Shown here: piece by piece, positions 1 to 15,900 of the stretch
Position numbering within the stretch: the first letter of the stretch is position 1
Layout: the number at the start of each line of letters is the position of its first letter
NCBI GenBank assembly: GCA_935421135.1
Contig: OW285188.1
Location: forward strand, 26,141,233 to 26,205,232
Direction: 5' to 3'
DNA length: 64,000 bases
DNA from: Bugulina stolonifera
Taxonomy: Eukaryota > Bryozoa > Gymnolaemata > Cheilostomatida > Bugulidae
Program-made: the position numbers and the translations under genes
The notes under the pieces: generated by a model
The model's input: only the letters and a program-made list of their open reading frames with translations
What the model was told of the DNA's origin: nothing
Database searches by the model: none

Positions 1-794
1 TCACACTCCATACAATGATTCAATAAATTATTCTTCACTCTATATAACAATATCAACGCTATTTATTAATTACAATATATAGTATTTGGCTAGTTACACA
101 TTTACATCACATAGTTGGAAGAATTATTTGTAAAAGTTGAAAGATTAGACATGCCTCATATCAACATAACCACCAGTCTCTACGTAATACTATCGGAAAA
201 ATCTCGGCTTCGTCAATATGATAAAATACAGGTCACGCAACGTCTTACTATTATTTGGTACAAATTACTAGCTTTTGGAGTTGCCCAACCTTAGTGTACT
301 GAGTAGTACTTGCACCAAGATTATACTATGAATAGGCTATGCAGGAGGCGACTGACCATGGCAGTACAGCATGAGTATTATATATTAATGGTTGGAGGAA
401 ATAATGAGTTACCCCTGTCTTGAGTGTACGTACTCTGCACAAAACTATCAACATAAATACTATATTCATACTAATACATGTACAATTATACCTAAACATA
501 GAAGGTAATTCTCCTACTTAATAATAAGTAGACTTAGTAAGGGATGTTAGTACTTCATCTCAGAATATGGCCATTACTAGTAATAATAAAAAATAAGCAT
601 CATAACAATATATTATGTAAACTCTATCACTGGACAATGGAAACCAAAAAAACTCATCAATAAATAAATGAAAACTACCTACAATATACACATCGACAAC
701 TTGAAGACTAAAAAGCTAGTTATATCTAGTCAATGATTGGCTGAGAGAAAACTAGCCATGTCCAATGGGGTGGCGAGTATTTCTTTGCAAAAGA
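1..794. other. Region downstream of the PDE8 gene
   Basis: No coding exon is recognised. The block should contain the PDE8 3' untranslated region, because that gene is on the minus strand and stops at 795. One AATAAA hexamer on the minus strand lies at 62-67, about 730 bases past the stop codon. It is the only clean poly(A) signal I noticed here, so the 3' end is not firmly placed. Confidence 0.4.
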
Positions 795-907
795 CTAGGT
801 AGACTCAGAAGTTGCTTCCACTTGCTTCGTTTCCTCCTCGTCCTTGTCTTTCCAGTATTGATAATTCTTCTGCAGCTGGTCGGTTATTTCGGGAATGTCG
901 AGGAATG
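795..907 (-). CDS. PDE8: PDE8 exon 21: C terminus and stop codon
   Basis: Encodes the last 37 residues, including [19 protein letters not shown], and ends in TAG at 795-797. The acceptor AAACAG|CA joins exon 20 in phase 1. The charged tail after the last catalytic-domain helix is shorter than that of some relatives but of usual PDE8 type. Confidence 0.92.
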
Positions 908-3900
908 CTGTTTTACGAAAGTAAAAAATGAATTATTGCAAGCATTAAAAGACTATTTTGTAAACACCATCTGAATGATGGCTTGTAAATCAGTACATTC
1001 AATATTATTCTATGCTACAGAGTGTTTGTTATTTTTACTAATTATGTGTATGCTAGTAGTAGCAAGTCACTTTGGCCTAGACCGCAATCAACACACCTTA
1101 TATTCTATAGTAAACATGCCTTCTAATAGCTCTATCAAGGCCAAGTTATCCCTCTAACACAAGGCTCCCAACTCCTGCCAAAATGTTCAGTAATTTGGAG
1201 TTGTATACTCTTTAATTCACTGTAATTCATCCTGATCTGATAGCAATGTTGTTTGTTATAAGTTTAAATTTGATACGCTGAAATGAGCTAGTGTCAAACT
1301 CCAAGGGGGAAAACTTTGAATAAATCATACTGGAAGAGCATGACTAGCATTGGGTGGATAATAATGGGGAAGTCTGTGCATTCACTAAAAACAGCAATGC
1401 ACATGTCAAGTATACCTGGAAACTCCACGTTAATTTAGATGAACACGAGTCACAAAAAACCTACCATCCCAGTGTTCAAACATGTTCAGAAGGAACACTT
1501 CCATAAATTTGTACTGTGATTGAGGTATACTGCAGGTACGTCTGTCAAAGTGAGGCATCACAACTGGTAGATTCTTACTCCGTTCAAGGTCGGTCTGAAA
1601 AACAGGAAATATCCATGTTTGCGGACACGTGATATGATGCATGAATAAGCTTGCTGATTACTGCTGATGACATTTGAAGGTTGAATAGTAATTCTGGACT
1701 AGTAGGCATGCATTTGGAATAGTTCATGTAGTTTATTATAATATAATCAGTGATTACTTTACACATTTACATGTACATGTACTTCTCTATAAGTGCAGTA
1801 ATTATTATAAACAAGTAAGACACACTCAGCCACTAGTAACATTATCGGCAGATATAAGATAGTAGTACCTGCTGGAAATACTCCTCAGCTATCCTTTCTG
1901 CCCACACTGTCATCAAATGCGTTTCTCTGGCTGGATTGGAGACATCTGCACATTTTATCACCATACGCAGAATCTGTTTGCGGTTCTCTTGAAGGTCAAC
2001 CACATAGTCTTGGGATGAAGTGGTCATAACTTCCTGTATAAAGTAAACATGGTACATGCAGGTTTGCTGTGTACACATCATCCTCTTTAAAAATCATGCT
2101 TGTTTGTTTTTTGTTATTGTCATGCATTTCGCTATTCTACTTAGCGGGCCTCTTAAGTGATAGTTTGCACGAGCTCATTATCTATAACAGCAGTGCGATT
2201 TCAAGTCTACAGACCAGCAAGTCAACCACACTGCACTTCTCTGCCACCCTTCAAAAGGGTTAAATATATGCTGCCATGTAGTTGCATATTATGCTGCCAT
2301 ATAGTTATATAATGTATATACTGTCATGTAATTGTACATGCTGTCATGTAGCTCTCAATGCTGCTAGTTTTATTATTATGTTAAGGTTTATTGAAAGTAT
2401 ATTTACCGCATCTTCAAGCTCATCCTCGGAGGTTGGCTTCAGGTTGGCAGCACACAAGTGAATAAACTTCTGTAAATGTTCAAAGTGTTTTGCCATCTCT
2501 GTGGCAAGTACCATGTCTATGACGCTGTGTCGGAGGGACTCGTAGGCTTCTCTGCAATATTCAGTAGTTGTCCATATTACATGTATCTCACAATAGGCAC
2601 TTGCATAACATGGCATCACATATCATTACAACATAATAACATAACATAATATAATATAATATAATATGATATCCCACACCTGCATGATAACATTAGAATA
2701 GACAGTAGGTTTCATCCGGCAAAAATACAAATAAGGCTGTAAGCAATAATATTATATAATGTACTATTAACGACACTCTACTAGTTTACTGCAAGTACTA
2801 CATTGCCTAATTAATTAATATAAGTACTACTTTAACTTACTGTAAGTAATACATTGACTTACTATTTACCGCCACACTTTAACTTTAGGAACTTACCTGC
2901 TAAGGTTCTTCAGGATATTCGACTTTTCAAACTCCTGTGTGAGTTTGAATCCTGTGGCTGCATGGTGGTTCTCCAGCACTGCACTGAATAAACAAGGTAG
3001 GCGGATGTGATGCACGCTTATTCTACGCTGCTAGTGTGAGGGGGATAACTCCCTATTACTCATCCAAGTACATTGATTTGCATATGGTTAGCACACCCAC
3101 CAAGCCGTTTCCTCTGGCCTACTTAGTTTATAAAGTTGTCAACGCTGTCAAACTGATCCTTGTATTACATTACTGCTACTCTCACTATACTATACTGTAT
3201 ATTATTGTACTACATTATTGCTACTCTCACTATACTATACTGTATATTATTGTACTACATTACTGCTACTCTCACTATACTATACTGTATATTATTGTAC
3301 TACATTACTGCTACTCTCACTATACTATACTGTATATTATTGTATTACATTACTGCTACTCTCACTATACTATACTGTATATTATTGTATTACATTACTG
3401 CTACTCTCACTATACTATACTGTATATTATTGTATTACATTACTGCTACTCTCACTATACTATACTGTATATTATTGTATTACATTACTGCTACTCTCAC
3501 TATACTATACTATATTATTGTCATTAGAAAGAACAATGTAGGTATTGTACAGATAGAGCTGACAACTCCATGCTCCAGCAGAACACATTGATTTGCTTAG
3601 CAGGTAGCAATATAATGCCATCACTTACATATCATTGTATAAGAGAGCCAGTTCATCTCTGGTGTTGACTAGGAATGAGCTACTCTTAGCTGGGTGGTCC
3701 ACGTCATGGATGACAGCTGCTATAAGTGCAGCAATCTCGTCCTGAGCGTCAAGCAGCTCCTACAAGGAAACAGAGAGAACTGAGATAGTAAATTCAGCTA
3801 TCAGATACAAAAAAAAACATTGATACTGCTCAAGATGGCGCTTGAATCATTCTTTCTTAAATTTATTGATCTGTTCATTCAACTTTGTCCTTTTCAGGTC

Positions 3901-6900
3901 CAATAAATCTGTGGTGTTCATCCCAGGACAGGTTTGAATGTGCACAACAACTAAAGGAAGTTGTAGGTGAAAGCGGACAGCGCCATGGGAATGAGAATAA
4001 GGCTTCGGTTTGCAGTGTACAGCTTGAGTTAGTCATAAAGTCTATGATCTAGTAATGAGTCTACCTTTGGTCTCATCTTGTCGAGGAAATAAGCAGTTGC
4101 CTGCAGCACGTCGGCAGCATGTGTTGCGTTATGATAGGTGTTCTGCTGTTTGTAGTTGGCCGTGATCAACTCTAGCCAGTTGGCCATTACTCTTTCATCA
4201 ACTCCTAAAAACTCTAATGCTCCAAATCTTTCAAATATTTTCATGCCTAGTGGGACCAGAGTGCTACAACACAATACAATACCATTTAATTGTTATTGTG
4301 ATACATACTATCACATGACTGTATCATTCCAAACTGTTCAAGTCGACTACACCAAAATATTGGGAGTTGTACAGATTGAGTCAAATTCCATCATAAAAAT
4401 CACTATAAAAATAATTTATTATAGTATTGCTTAACATTGTGTTGCACTAAAATTCATCAAATTGTCATAAAATGATGTGATTTAGCATTTGATAAACCTG
4501 GTACACATTTTCCAACTAACAAACCCTGATTCACCATGAAATTACTAGGAGGAAACATTAAAAAATTGACCAATATAAATTGCCAAAATGCCAACTTTTA
4601 CTTCCACAATAATGTATGCCTTTGATTTACTTGGCATTTCCTGTGCTGTTACCGTAACTTACTTCTGAGCCGACACTAATAGATACCTTTTATCCTATGT
4701 AACGCACCACAATGCAATTCATTGTAATCACTTTCAAACTTTAGAACCACATGCACTAGTAGACTCCACAAGGGTTTCAAGACGTAATTTACACCTATTT
4801 ATAGAAATAGAAATAGAAATAGCTACTCATGTATTTCAGCAGACGATAAACAGTCGACTGCCTCTACTCACTTTTTGTTTGTGAGAGATTCAAGTCGAAG
4901 AATATCAAAATTCCAGGCAGCATTACTCTCCAGGAGCTGCTGGATCTCAGGAGAAGAGTGGTAAGTGGACGTTAGAAGTTTGGCACCAGCTGGTCGTGTT
5001 ATTGAACTTTGACCTGCAATAGAGAGTAGTGGTAGTTTTACCACTGAAGATACGTTTATGTGAACATGGGAAATATATTCTACACAGAGCATGTATGTAA
5101 AAAGCACCATTATATTGCCATATTCAGTATAGGCTGCCAAATAAGATCTGACAAATTCTGAATAACATGTTCAGTAATAAACACATATGCCAAATCTGCA
5201 ATAAAATGGCCGCTACACTCTTGAAGATGAAAAAAGATAAAATATGGTTCAATCAGAAGAGATATTTTAGACACGCCCCATTCTCATTCACTAAATACCC
5301 TGTCGTAGACTGTATGTAACTTATAGCTAAATTATTAAAGTGAACTCACTCTGCTTGGATGTTAAGAGAGGGCGGCTGCTAGAAATACTGGGTCTCTAAA
5401 ATTTAAACAAATAAAGTGTCTAATTGTTTCAGTTGCTTGATAAAACTCATTGTACATATACATCCAAGTTCATTTGTATTGGCTAAAAGATTCGTTTTGC
5501 AACATGTATTTTGTTTACGTTGCACATACACTGCAACACTCGTAAGTGATCTATTATAATCATATGATAATATATTTAGGAAACGCATATTTACTATCAT
5601 AAGTTCATTGCAGTAAATCCGGGAGTGCAAAGTATGTTACGTTTGCCTCTGTAGGTGAGCATTAGCACCCAGCGTTTGGAGATATTGGATTAGATTAGCG
5701 TTTTATTTCCTCCAAAATTCATTAACTTGCACTCATTTATAGCAATAATACAACACAAAGTAACTAAGTAAAAGATTGCAAAGTACGCACTGATAGATCA
5801 ACTCACATCACAGAGTCCATCTACGTAGTCACTGGTTAGCGGGTCCTCCTCTTTTACTAGCCGCATTCGAGGAGAGAACAGGTCTGCAGTCTGCAAGATA
5901 TCCAGAACCTTTTCTATGGCTTGCACAGCATGTACTGCATTCACTGATCCAGAGTTATCCTGTGCCTCGTACAGCATGTTAATAACCTATGATACATTGA
6001 ATAACCTTTTACATGCTGCCACCAGTTAGTTCATAACACAAGAGGGTGCTCAACTTCCAGGAGACTGTGAAGTCATTGGATGGAACGTATCACAACCACC
6101 TTGAGCAAGTGCTAACACCTTGAACTACCTGCAAGCAATGCTGCAGATAACACCTGCAGGTACATGTAGATTGGACAGCAAACGATCCCTCCAGTAAGTA
6201 TTATTGTTACAAGATATTGGTAACTAGACACATTAGGCACAGAGGCAGCACAGAGGCAGCATAGAATAACTAAGCACTTAATACCAATACAACTTAATGA
6301 TTGCTATAGTATTACCCTCCTGGGACATTCTCATAGGCTACAAAGAGGACACACCATGTATGGTTTGTGCCATCCTATACATGCTATACAATTAGGTCTA
6401 CACATAGCAGCATGCATTACACAATAGTAGTACACAATGGTCGAATAACAACATCAATGTGTTCTTCAGGTGAAACTGTGCATAACACCTAGGACCTACA
6501 TGTAGGTGAGAGTGATACCAAAAGTGCTGCTGTATTTTGATAAACACTTCACTGACCTTTAATTGGAGAACATTTAGTAACAGTTCACACCCTAATCTAG
6601 TGTTAATATGCTGTGGAGGGATGAGCAAGTTCTAATCTCACTGCTGTACCTTACCAAATTACACTTCTCTGCTACTAAACCATTATAGCTAAGATCTAAG
6701 CTGTATAAGCATGGGAAAGCCTTGGGGGAAATAGCTGTGCAGATACATTGTAGCTGTGTCAAGTTTATAGCAAATTGCATTTCAATTAACTTTAATTCAG
6801 TGTTCAGATAATCTTAGATGGATACTCCATGAGTCAAAGTAAAATTGTCTGTGCCTCAAAATAACACACTGATAGTGTAATAGTGCGACAGCATCACATC

Positions 6901-9900
6901 GCCGAGTTACAGTGTTTGTGAATTTCACAAATTTGATATTTACTAGTAAAAACTAGCTTATGTTCTGCTGGATAGAATAGTAGAGAGGTGGGCGGGGTAA
7001 AGAGAAGTCTCTTACCTTTGTAATTGGATAGTATATAGCCTGGTGGTTCTTTGTGATTGAGTCCTTTCTCCTAGCATTTATTATATGTGTATAAATTGAG
7101 ACTGTAAAGAGAACAAGCAATACTAATTAGTGATATAATATAACAAGTGATACACAACTCATAAATGTACACGTACATGTACATACTTTCTTACCCAAGT
7201 AACAACGTTTCCTTATTTGACAAGGTGCCCTGCAAATCTACTCTAGATTACATGTATAATTCCGTGGATAGCCCACAATGGCAACATACATATACAACAT
7301 CAAAGAAAACAACAGTCACACATACATGCACATGTACACAAGCACATGTCCGTAATTGCATGATCACATCTATATCCTGTTATGTCATTGACAGTACTTG
7401 ATTGTTTGTCAACGAACTTTATCACAAAATTTTAGGAAAGTAGGAGAATAGCGGATCTGAAATGGTGGAGGAGGAACACGATGGTAATCTGGTAATCAAA
7501 TGACAAGATCAACGCAACCACTTGACGGCGGCGGTGTATTAATCTCCTTATTGTGCAATAACCCACCTAAATATTCAGTTGTGCTTATCAAATCATCAAA
7601 GATTCTCCTGCTAATTGTAACAAATGATCAGAAAATTTTGTCATTTTTTGCCTAAATTTCTAATCATCTACTTGGTTTCACATTAATGAAGATTTATTCT
7701 ACTAAATGGTTGACACCAATGGTGACAGTTTAGCAGAATAAATTAAACTTAGGTGAGCAAAACACAAATGTAAACCACTGAACATTAGTTAAGGTTTCTG
7801 TAACATACATGTAACTTTATATAAAGTCACATTTTTCCCACAATTCTGAAACGACAGGTGAGAAATTATTGATTTAAATGGTACGCTTTCAGTGAAATTA
7901 GAATTTATTAAGTTTAACGCAATTTGCACTGAAAAGATTAAACTTTTTATTTTGTTATTACAACATAAACGAGAGAAGGTTTGGAAGTAGTTACTGTGTA
8001 ACAACTGGAATATGTAGGTTAATAGAGAGATAAAAGGTAAGAGAGAAGGTGAGATAGAGGTGAGCATGAATGGTGGGTTTTCACCTCACCAACAATTACC
8101 ATTTGAATCAATTGAATCTCGACTATCTGGAAAGTTCATCAAATAGTAAATAAAAGGTAGATAAACCAATCAAACACTGACAAGGCTCAAAAATAAACCA
8201 ATCAAATGCTTATCAACCACCAATAAGCCAAATGCACTCTTATAAACTGCAGACCAACCAATACCAAACCAATCGGATGCAAACGGGCCAATCGTTTACA
8301 TGTTGTATAGAAATAGAAAATAGCGACTGCTACTATGTATATTATTTATAGTATATAAGTCATGTACACTGTACATTGTGCACACACACATATATATGTA
8401 TATATATATATTGTATACTATCTCTACTCACTGTAGGAGCGAGGATCCATATCTGGATAGCCAGCTGGCAGTCTGACGATTATATACCGTCCCATAATTC
8501 TAAAATGACCAGCATAGTATTATTATAGCAAAGAATGCAGGATGAACACATTGATATACTCTGTTTATATACCTGCGTGTACATCCATGATGGAATGCCA
8601 TCATGCAAATATGTCACTATTATATTTCGTACCAGTTGATTGAATGTAGTGTCGAACTTGGGCTCATTCTGTACAGTGTGTACAATGTGTTACATGTATA
8701 TAAGTGAATATAATCATACTCACTCTTGTGAGGACTCTACTGGCACAACTCTGCATTTACATCTGATCACATCGCCATTCTTTCTGCGGAGCGACTGCTC
8801 CCCTTCCCATACCTATGTATAGACATACACTATGACTAAGTGTACGCTATGACTAAGTGTACGCTATGACTAAGTGTACACTATGACTAAGTGTACGCTA
8901 TGACTAAGTGTACACTATGACTAAGTGTACACTATGACTCTGTAATAACAGCTGTCTCTCAGCCATTAGAGTTGCAGCTATCTGATAGTAGTATAATAAA
9001 GAGCTCAGATATTTTCCAACAAGTAAACAGTGCCAGCCGCACATTTTTCTGCACATTCAGCTTCGAACGAGTGTTTATGAAACAACTGATATCAAACTCA
9101 AAAATATGTCATCTGTGTTACTCAAATAGGCATTTTTATAATAAATCTATTTAAACCCAAAGTGTCCTTTTGGCAATGCAAACCAATAGAGGGCAGGCAA
9201 CTCCAAACAGAACAGCTGGACCACAACACCAACCTGATCTCTTTTAGCGTGGTGAAAGATCGTATCGTCTTCATTACAATTATTAACTTGTAACGCTTCC
9301 TGAATACCCATACCTACTACCTCACCAGATGTGTAACCTGTTTGTTTCTCCCATGCTGAATTCACAAACTAAAAAAATACAAGCACACACTGTACAATAT
9401 GTCCATCTGCATCTACAATATACATTGTATAGCAGAAGATGTGTTGTCACTACTGCTAGCTAAACACATAACACATTGTATGCCCATACTAATACATGTA
9501 AACTGTCACTACAAATGGAAAGTTACCCAATTACCTCCCCTTCGCTTGCTACTGAGTTAGAAGGAATGAAAGAAATGTATGATCTAGTATAAAGACAGTT
9601 CTGGTTGCAAGAGTAGCCTGTAGTTGGTGTAACCCATAGAAATTTTTCAGGAAACAAATTAGCTTTGAATTTAAATATTTCATCAAATAATGAAAGATAT
9701 GCAAATGAGTTTCTCTGTTGTACGCCGATTAAACCGCAGAACCTTCTGTGTTTGTTTGACTTTGAGTACAGTTGGCTTTGATTGTGAAAATGTAATATTC
9801 AGAGTGAATAAATTAAGGAGCTGCAAACCAAGTGACCAGTGCCAAATATCAGGTTAACAACGGAGTCAAACATGTTCAACTGCATTTTATGTACCCCGAA

Positions 9901-12900
9901 TCACAAATCAATGATGGATGTGCATTTGTATGTGTGAGAGAGTATATCATATAGTCTATATACATGTATGTGTAGTAAATATTAATGTTCATGATCATAT
10001 TAGGCCTACGACACTCATTAAGGTTTTTTCTCCATAACTAGGTGGTACATGTTTGGTCATTACTCTCATGTTATTATTTGCTGTTTACGAGCAAAAAGTG
10101 AAATTGTAGAAATTTTGTAATTACTGAAATCTGCAACTTTTTGCCTTTAAAATAGGTAGCAGTAGAGGGTTATAAGCTACTTTAAATTACATAACTTGTA
10201 ACCTAACTTGTTAATCATAATTCATAATGAAATAGTAATTTAGGTTAATTAATTACAGATCAGATCAGGATAATCTTGCAAATTACATGTCCAACATTAG
10301 CATAATCCTATATAATACTACCATAATTTCATGTTATTCCAGTAATAGGTTGAGGGCATCATAAGGTGGAATAATATTTTGTTGATATTAATTAAAAATT
10401 AATTATTGCTCTATCTCTCTGACCAACATTCTATCTTTTTACTTTCATTAGCATAATTCAATCATTTACACTACAGGCCTGGATAGGCCTGGCTTTCTGC
10501 ATAACGGGTTTCATTTTGACACGGTGTGCAGAAAGCCAGGCCTATCCAGATGATGGGCCCAGCTATATTCTGACAAGTATCTACATTAAATTAAAAATCT
10601 CTCTTGTAGCTCTACTCTTGACACTTATCTGGAGTAAAGACTTGATAGCCACAATTAAACACAATTACACATTAATCTTATCTGAGTGATATAATGAGTC
10701 AATTATTTTCATTTAAACTGATAGATGAGTAATGGGTAACCAACTATATGTAATGCAATGATGTCTACAACTCACAGTGTAAATACATTCATGTATTGTA
10801 AGTAACTAGAGATCATGACACAGGACTATTTACATGTATGCATTTCCTCAACTTACCTCTGTGTTGAACTTTGTGTCAGTTATCTCTATGGACTCGGCTA
10901 CTAGCTGCAGAGCATGGCACATGGCCGTATATGTTTGCATGTGCTGATGAGTACGTAACTCCAACTCTCCCTTCTCTATGGTAAGCAGTTCATTGTAGCA
11001 TGATGTAATGTTTGCATTCTCTACCACTCTCTAAAAGCAAAGTACTATCATGTTATGTACAGAGTAATCAAGGGGTAAGCGTAGGCAAACAAGGATAGCA
11101 GAGGTGGTATGTTCATGTATGCCCACAATAACATATTACCATGTTTCTTTTGAAACCTACCTTGGAGCCACTGGAGATAAAAAATGGAATTTACAATTAC
11201 AACAACTTTTGGTGACAAAAACATGGCCGTGTTTTCCTATCCGGTGTGAAGGAAAGACTGAGAGTGTGCTGACAAGAGTTTTTGCATATTTGATTACCAG
11301 AGGTAGGGTTGTAGCCTACTGTGTGGGTACCTGGGCTATATCAAATCACAAGAAAGATTACCAAATCTGTTAATTTTGGATCTTTTCCACCAAAAGTGAA
11401 CGGAAATAATAATACAGTGTATGTATATAATATAGTATGAAAGAGGATGCTACAGATCGGCATATTCAACTAGGAGTTATCTGCTATACCAGTGCTATAA
11501 CATAGCATGTAAATAATATTGTAAAGTGCTATTATATAATGCTACCCTTTGCAACAAACAGTATAGCAGGCTAGTTAGATATCACAGGATTGATGGTGGA
11601 CTCCGTCATCGTGTCCGCTCTACATACTACTAAGTACTAACAGAAAATTTATAGCAAAAATATTCTTAACATTCTGTTTTATACGTCAGGAGAAATTAAT
11701 TATTATTTTATCAACATAAGTGAAGGAGCCAGTAGTAAGATTCAAAGCTGAAATTAGCATAAAATCTATAGATTCCGAGTACTCTTTCAGTCTGAAAACA
11801 GGCTAACAGCTGACTCACATACCCAACAGTATCGTATAATAATATTATTATCATAAAATAGTAGCATAATATAGTAATCTTTTATTACTACAGCATATAA
11901 TTACCAGTCCTTTTCATATTATATACTGATTAGCATATTTAAAATTCTTGAGGTATTTTTGGTGAGATTAGCGAGCATTATGTAGGTAACACGTAGGTAC
12001 ACGATGGGGCTAAAGCGGATAATCTCTGGGTTATAAACAGCTGTCACCCTCAATCTTGATTTACATTTTAGCAAAATGGAAGGAAAACAATTACTTTTAC
12101 TTAAAACCACACCCTTGGCTAGCATTACCAATAATATTATCAGCAGAATATTTGGCTAACTTTAGCTGGTATTGCAACTGCAAAACATGCTGTCTTTTTC
12201 AAGGAGAGAACTTACCTTGTTGAAGCCAGCGTTAAGGAGAGGTGCTATAGATGGTTCATCCTTCTCACTGCCAATATTTATGAGAATTTGAGAGTTTGGT
12301 TTATTATAAAACACATAATAGAAATACTGACAGAAAATTATCAACTTTAATGGATAACATGCATACCAATATACTAATAGCAGTAGTGAACAGATACGAG
12401 TCTGAAGTGAATGATGACGGATGGAGAGAGGCTGCATTCCTTACGGATAGGGCAAATAATGAATTACCTATTTATTATAATGAATCTACCAAAGGATAGG
12501 GTCGGAAGGGAACTAACTGTATTATTTTAAGCAGACTAACCCCACTGGTCATAAAGAGCTCATGGTCTATCCTGTATGTTCACATGCGTAGATACTAGAT
12601 GGGCAAATTTATTCACAAAATAATGACAACAAATTGCGCCGAGTATATCTTCTGGGTATCAACTAAATAAATAGTCAGAAAATGCTATATTACCCTTACA
12701 AATGAAACTCCCAGTAAGAAATTAGATTTCAACAGGAAAGCATAGGTTAAGCGAACCACATGATTGCATAATTAATTCCAGGAGGAAGGAAACCTGGTGA
12801 CAAGTAACAGAGCTAAGACCTCAAGGACAGTTTAGCTTGCAGTGGCCACCACTGATTTCATTTGATGTTCAGATTTCCACAGACTTTACGCACCACACCA

Positions 12901-15900
12901 ATTTACTTATAAAACAATAGAGTTGATTTATTTACTACCATCATATTTGAACGTGGTGATAGGTAGATACGGAGGTTTTAACCAAGTGTTGAATAGTACA
13001 GTACTCACCATTTGCTGGTTATGGCTATGAATCTGGAGTGTGCCTGGGGGTGTAAAGCTTTCATCTTTCTACAGGAGATATGTTAGCATATCATCACATC
13101 ACTATTGTATGTATGTATGTATGTATGTACGTATGTATGTACGCATGTACGTATGTACGTATGTACGTATGTACGTATGTACGTACGTATGTATGTACGT
13201 ATGTACGTATGTATGTACGTGCGTACGCAGAGCATCAGATTATTAGCATCTGACACATTTCACTGAATCATATCTTTCTATACCTTACTAAGTATTGCTA
13301 CATTCTTAGCACAGCAATTTAAATATACCTGGATTTTCTGTTTATGGAAAAACATTTGCATCTGAAATGTAATATATTACCGTTTTGCACTTGCCAGAGG
13401 GGTTGCTAAGTGTAGGGACGAAACATACCATAAAATTCACAAGAGACCATGTACTAGCTACAGCACAGTTACCAATGTTACAGTACAGCATGTACTAGCT
13501 ACAGCACAGCTACCAGTGTTACAGTACAGCATGTACTAGCTACAGTACAGCTACCAGTGTTACAGTGCAGCATGTACTAGCTACAGTACAGTTACCAGTG
13601 TTTCAGTACAGCATGTACTAGCTGCAGCACATCTACCAGTGTTACAGCACATCTACCAGTGTTACAGTACATCTACCAGTGTTACAGTACATCTACCAGT
13701 GTTACAGTAACATATATTCAACCTACCGGCACAATTTCTCATAATCAAAGTATCGGGTATCTCTACAGTCGACTATCACCACATCCTGCTGATGCTCCTG
13801 GTAGGATTTCAGGGCTAAGTCAGAAGACTTTGCCACTGTAGCCTTATATCCCCCTTTGTCAGCAGCCTTCCTCATCGCATCACACTGTACGTCCTCTTTC
13901 CCAAACACCAACAGGATCTGTCGTGGGATCAAATACTAATATAACAAGTTTCACATGTAATACAATCTGGGGAGTGCATTATAGGCCTAACCAACCTGGT
14001 CTATCTGACATGCACTACTTTACCTACAGCAGCCTAACTACTGCATATTTTACCTACAGTAGCCTAACTACTGCATATAAACTGCCTCTACATCAGTTTA
14101 TTTACATTGTACAGTACAGAATTATAGTATTTCAGTGTACACTACATGGCTAATATATAACCAACACTTACAGACATTCGGCTAGTTCCAAGTCTCATCT
14201 TCCCATCTATTGAGTTATTATCCCCTTCCTAAAATATTAGTGTAATGATACACTGTACACTAGAGTAACATGCATAAACCAAGTACACATATATTACATC
14301 ACCTATAATATTACACATATGGACATGTACATATATATACATGTACATGCACAAGTATATAGGCCTACATGTACATGTACAAGTATATACATGTACATGT
14401 ACAAGTATATACATGTACATGTACATGTATATACATGTACATATACAAGTATATACATGTATATATACAAGTATATACATGTACATGTACAAGTATATAC
14501 ATGTACATGTACAAGTATATACATGTACATGTACATGTATATACATGTACATATACAAGTATATACATGTATATATACAAGTATATACACAATCTGCATA
14601 CAGTGTACTGTTTCGGTGTTTAACACCTCATCAGTGCAGCTCAGAGATATGCCTGGGAGAACACCTTAGCAATACTGTATATTTACAGCAAAGTATATAC
14701 ATGTACATGTACATGTATATACATGTACATATACAAGTATATACATGTATATATACAAGTATATACATGTACATGTACATGTATATACATGTACATGTAC
14801 AAGTATATACATGTACATGTACATGTATATACATGTACATATACAAGTATATACATGTATATATACAAGTATATACATGTACATGTACAAGTATATACAT
14901 GTACATGCACATGTATATACATGTACATATACAAGTATATACATGTACATATACAAGTATATACATGTATATATACAAGTATATACATGTACATGTACAA
15001 GTATATACATGTACATGATATACATGTATATACTTGTACATGTACAAGTATATACATGTATATATACAAGTATATACTTGTACATGTACATGTATATACA
15101 TGTACATCATGTACATGTATATACATGTACATGATGTACATGTATATACTTGTACATGTACAAGTATATACATGTACATGTACATGTATATACATGTACA
15201 TGTACATGTATATACATGTACATGATGTACATGTATATACTTGTACATGTACAAGTATATACATGTATATATACAAGTATATACTTGTACATGTACAAGT
15301 ATATACATGTACATGATGTACATGTATATACTTGTACATGTACAAGTATATACATGTATATATACAAGTATATACTTGTACATGTACATGTATATACTTG
15401 TACATATACAAGTATATACATGTACATCATGTACATGTATATACATGTACATCATGTACATGTATATACATGTACATGATGTACATGTATATACATGCAC
15501 ATGTACATATATATACATGTACATGTACATGATGTACATGTATATACATGCACATGTACATATATATACATGTACATGTACATGTATATATATGTACATG
15601 TACATGTATATACTTGTACATGTACAAGTATATACATGTACATCATGTACATGTATATACATGTACATGTACATCATGTACATGTACATGTACATGTATA
15701 TACATGTACATGTACAAGTATATACTTGTACATGTACAAGTATATACATGCACATGTACATATATATACATGTACATGTACATGTATATACTTGTACATG
15801 TACATGTATATACTTGTACATGTACATGTATATACATGTACATGTACAAGTATATACATGTACATCATGTACATTGTGCGTCTATAAATAATAATAATAA

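Noticed and set aside
3036..3591. Three plus-strand open frames of 107-163 codons
   Set aside because: Products of the 45-bp satellite in a PDE8 intron.
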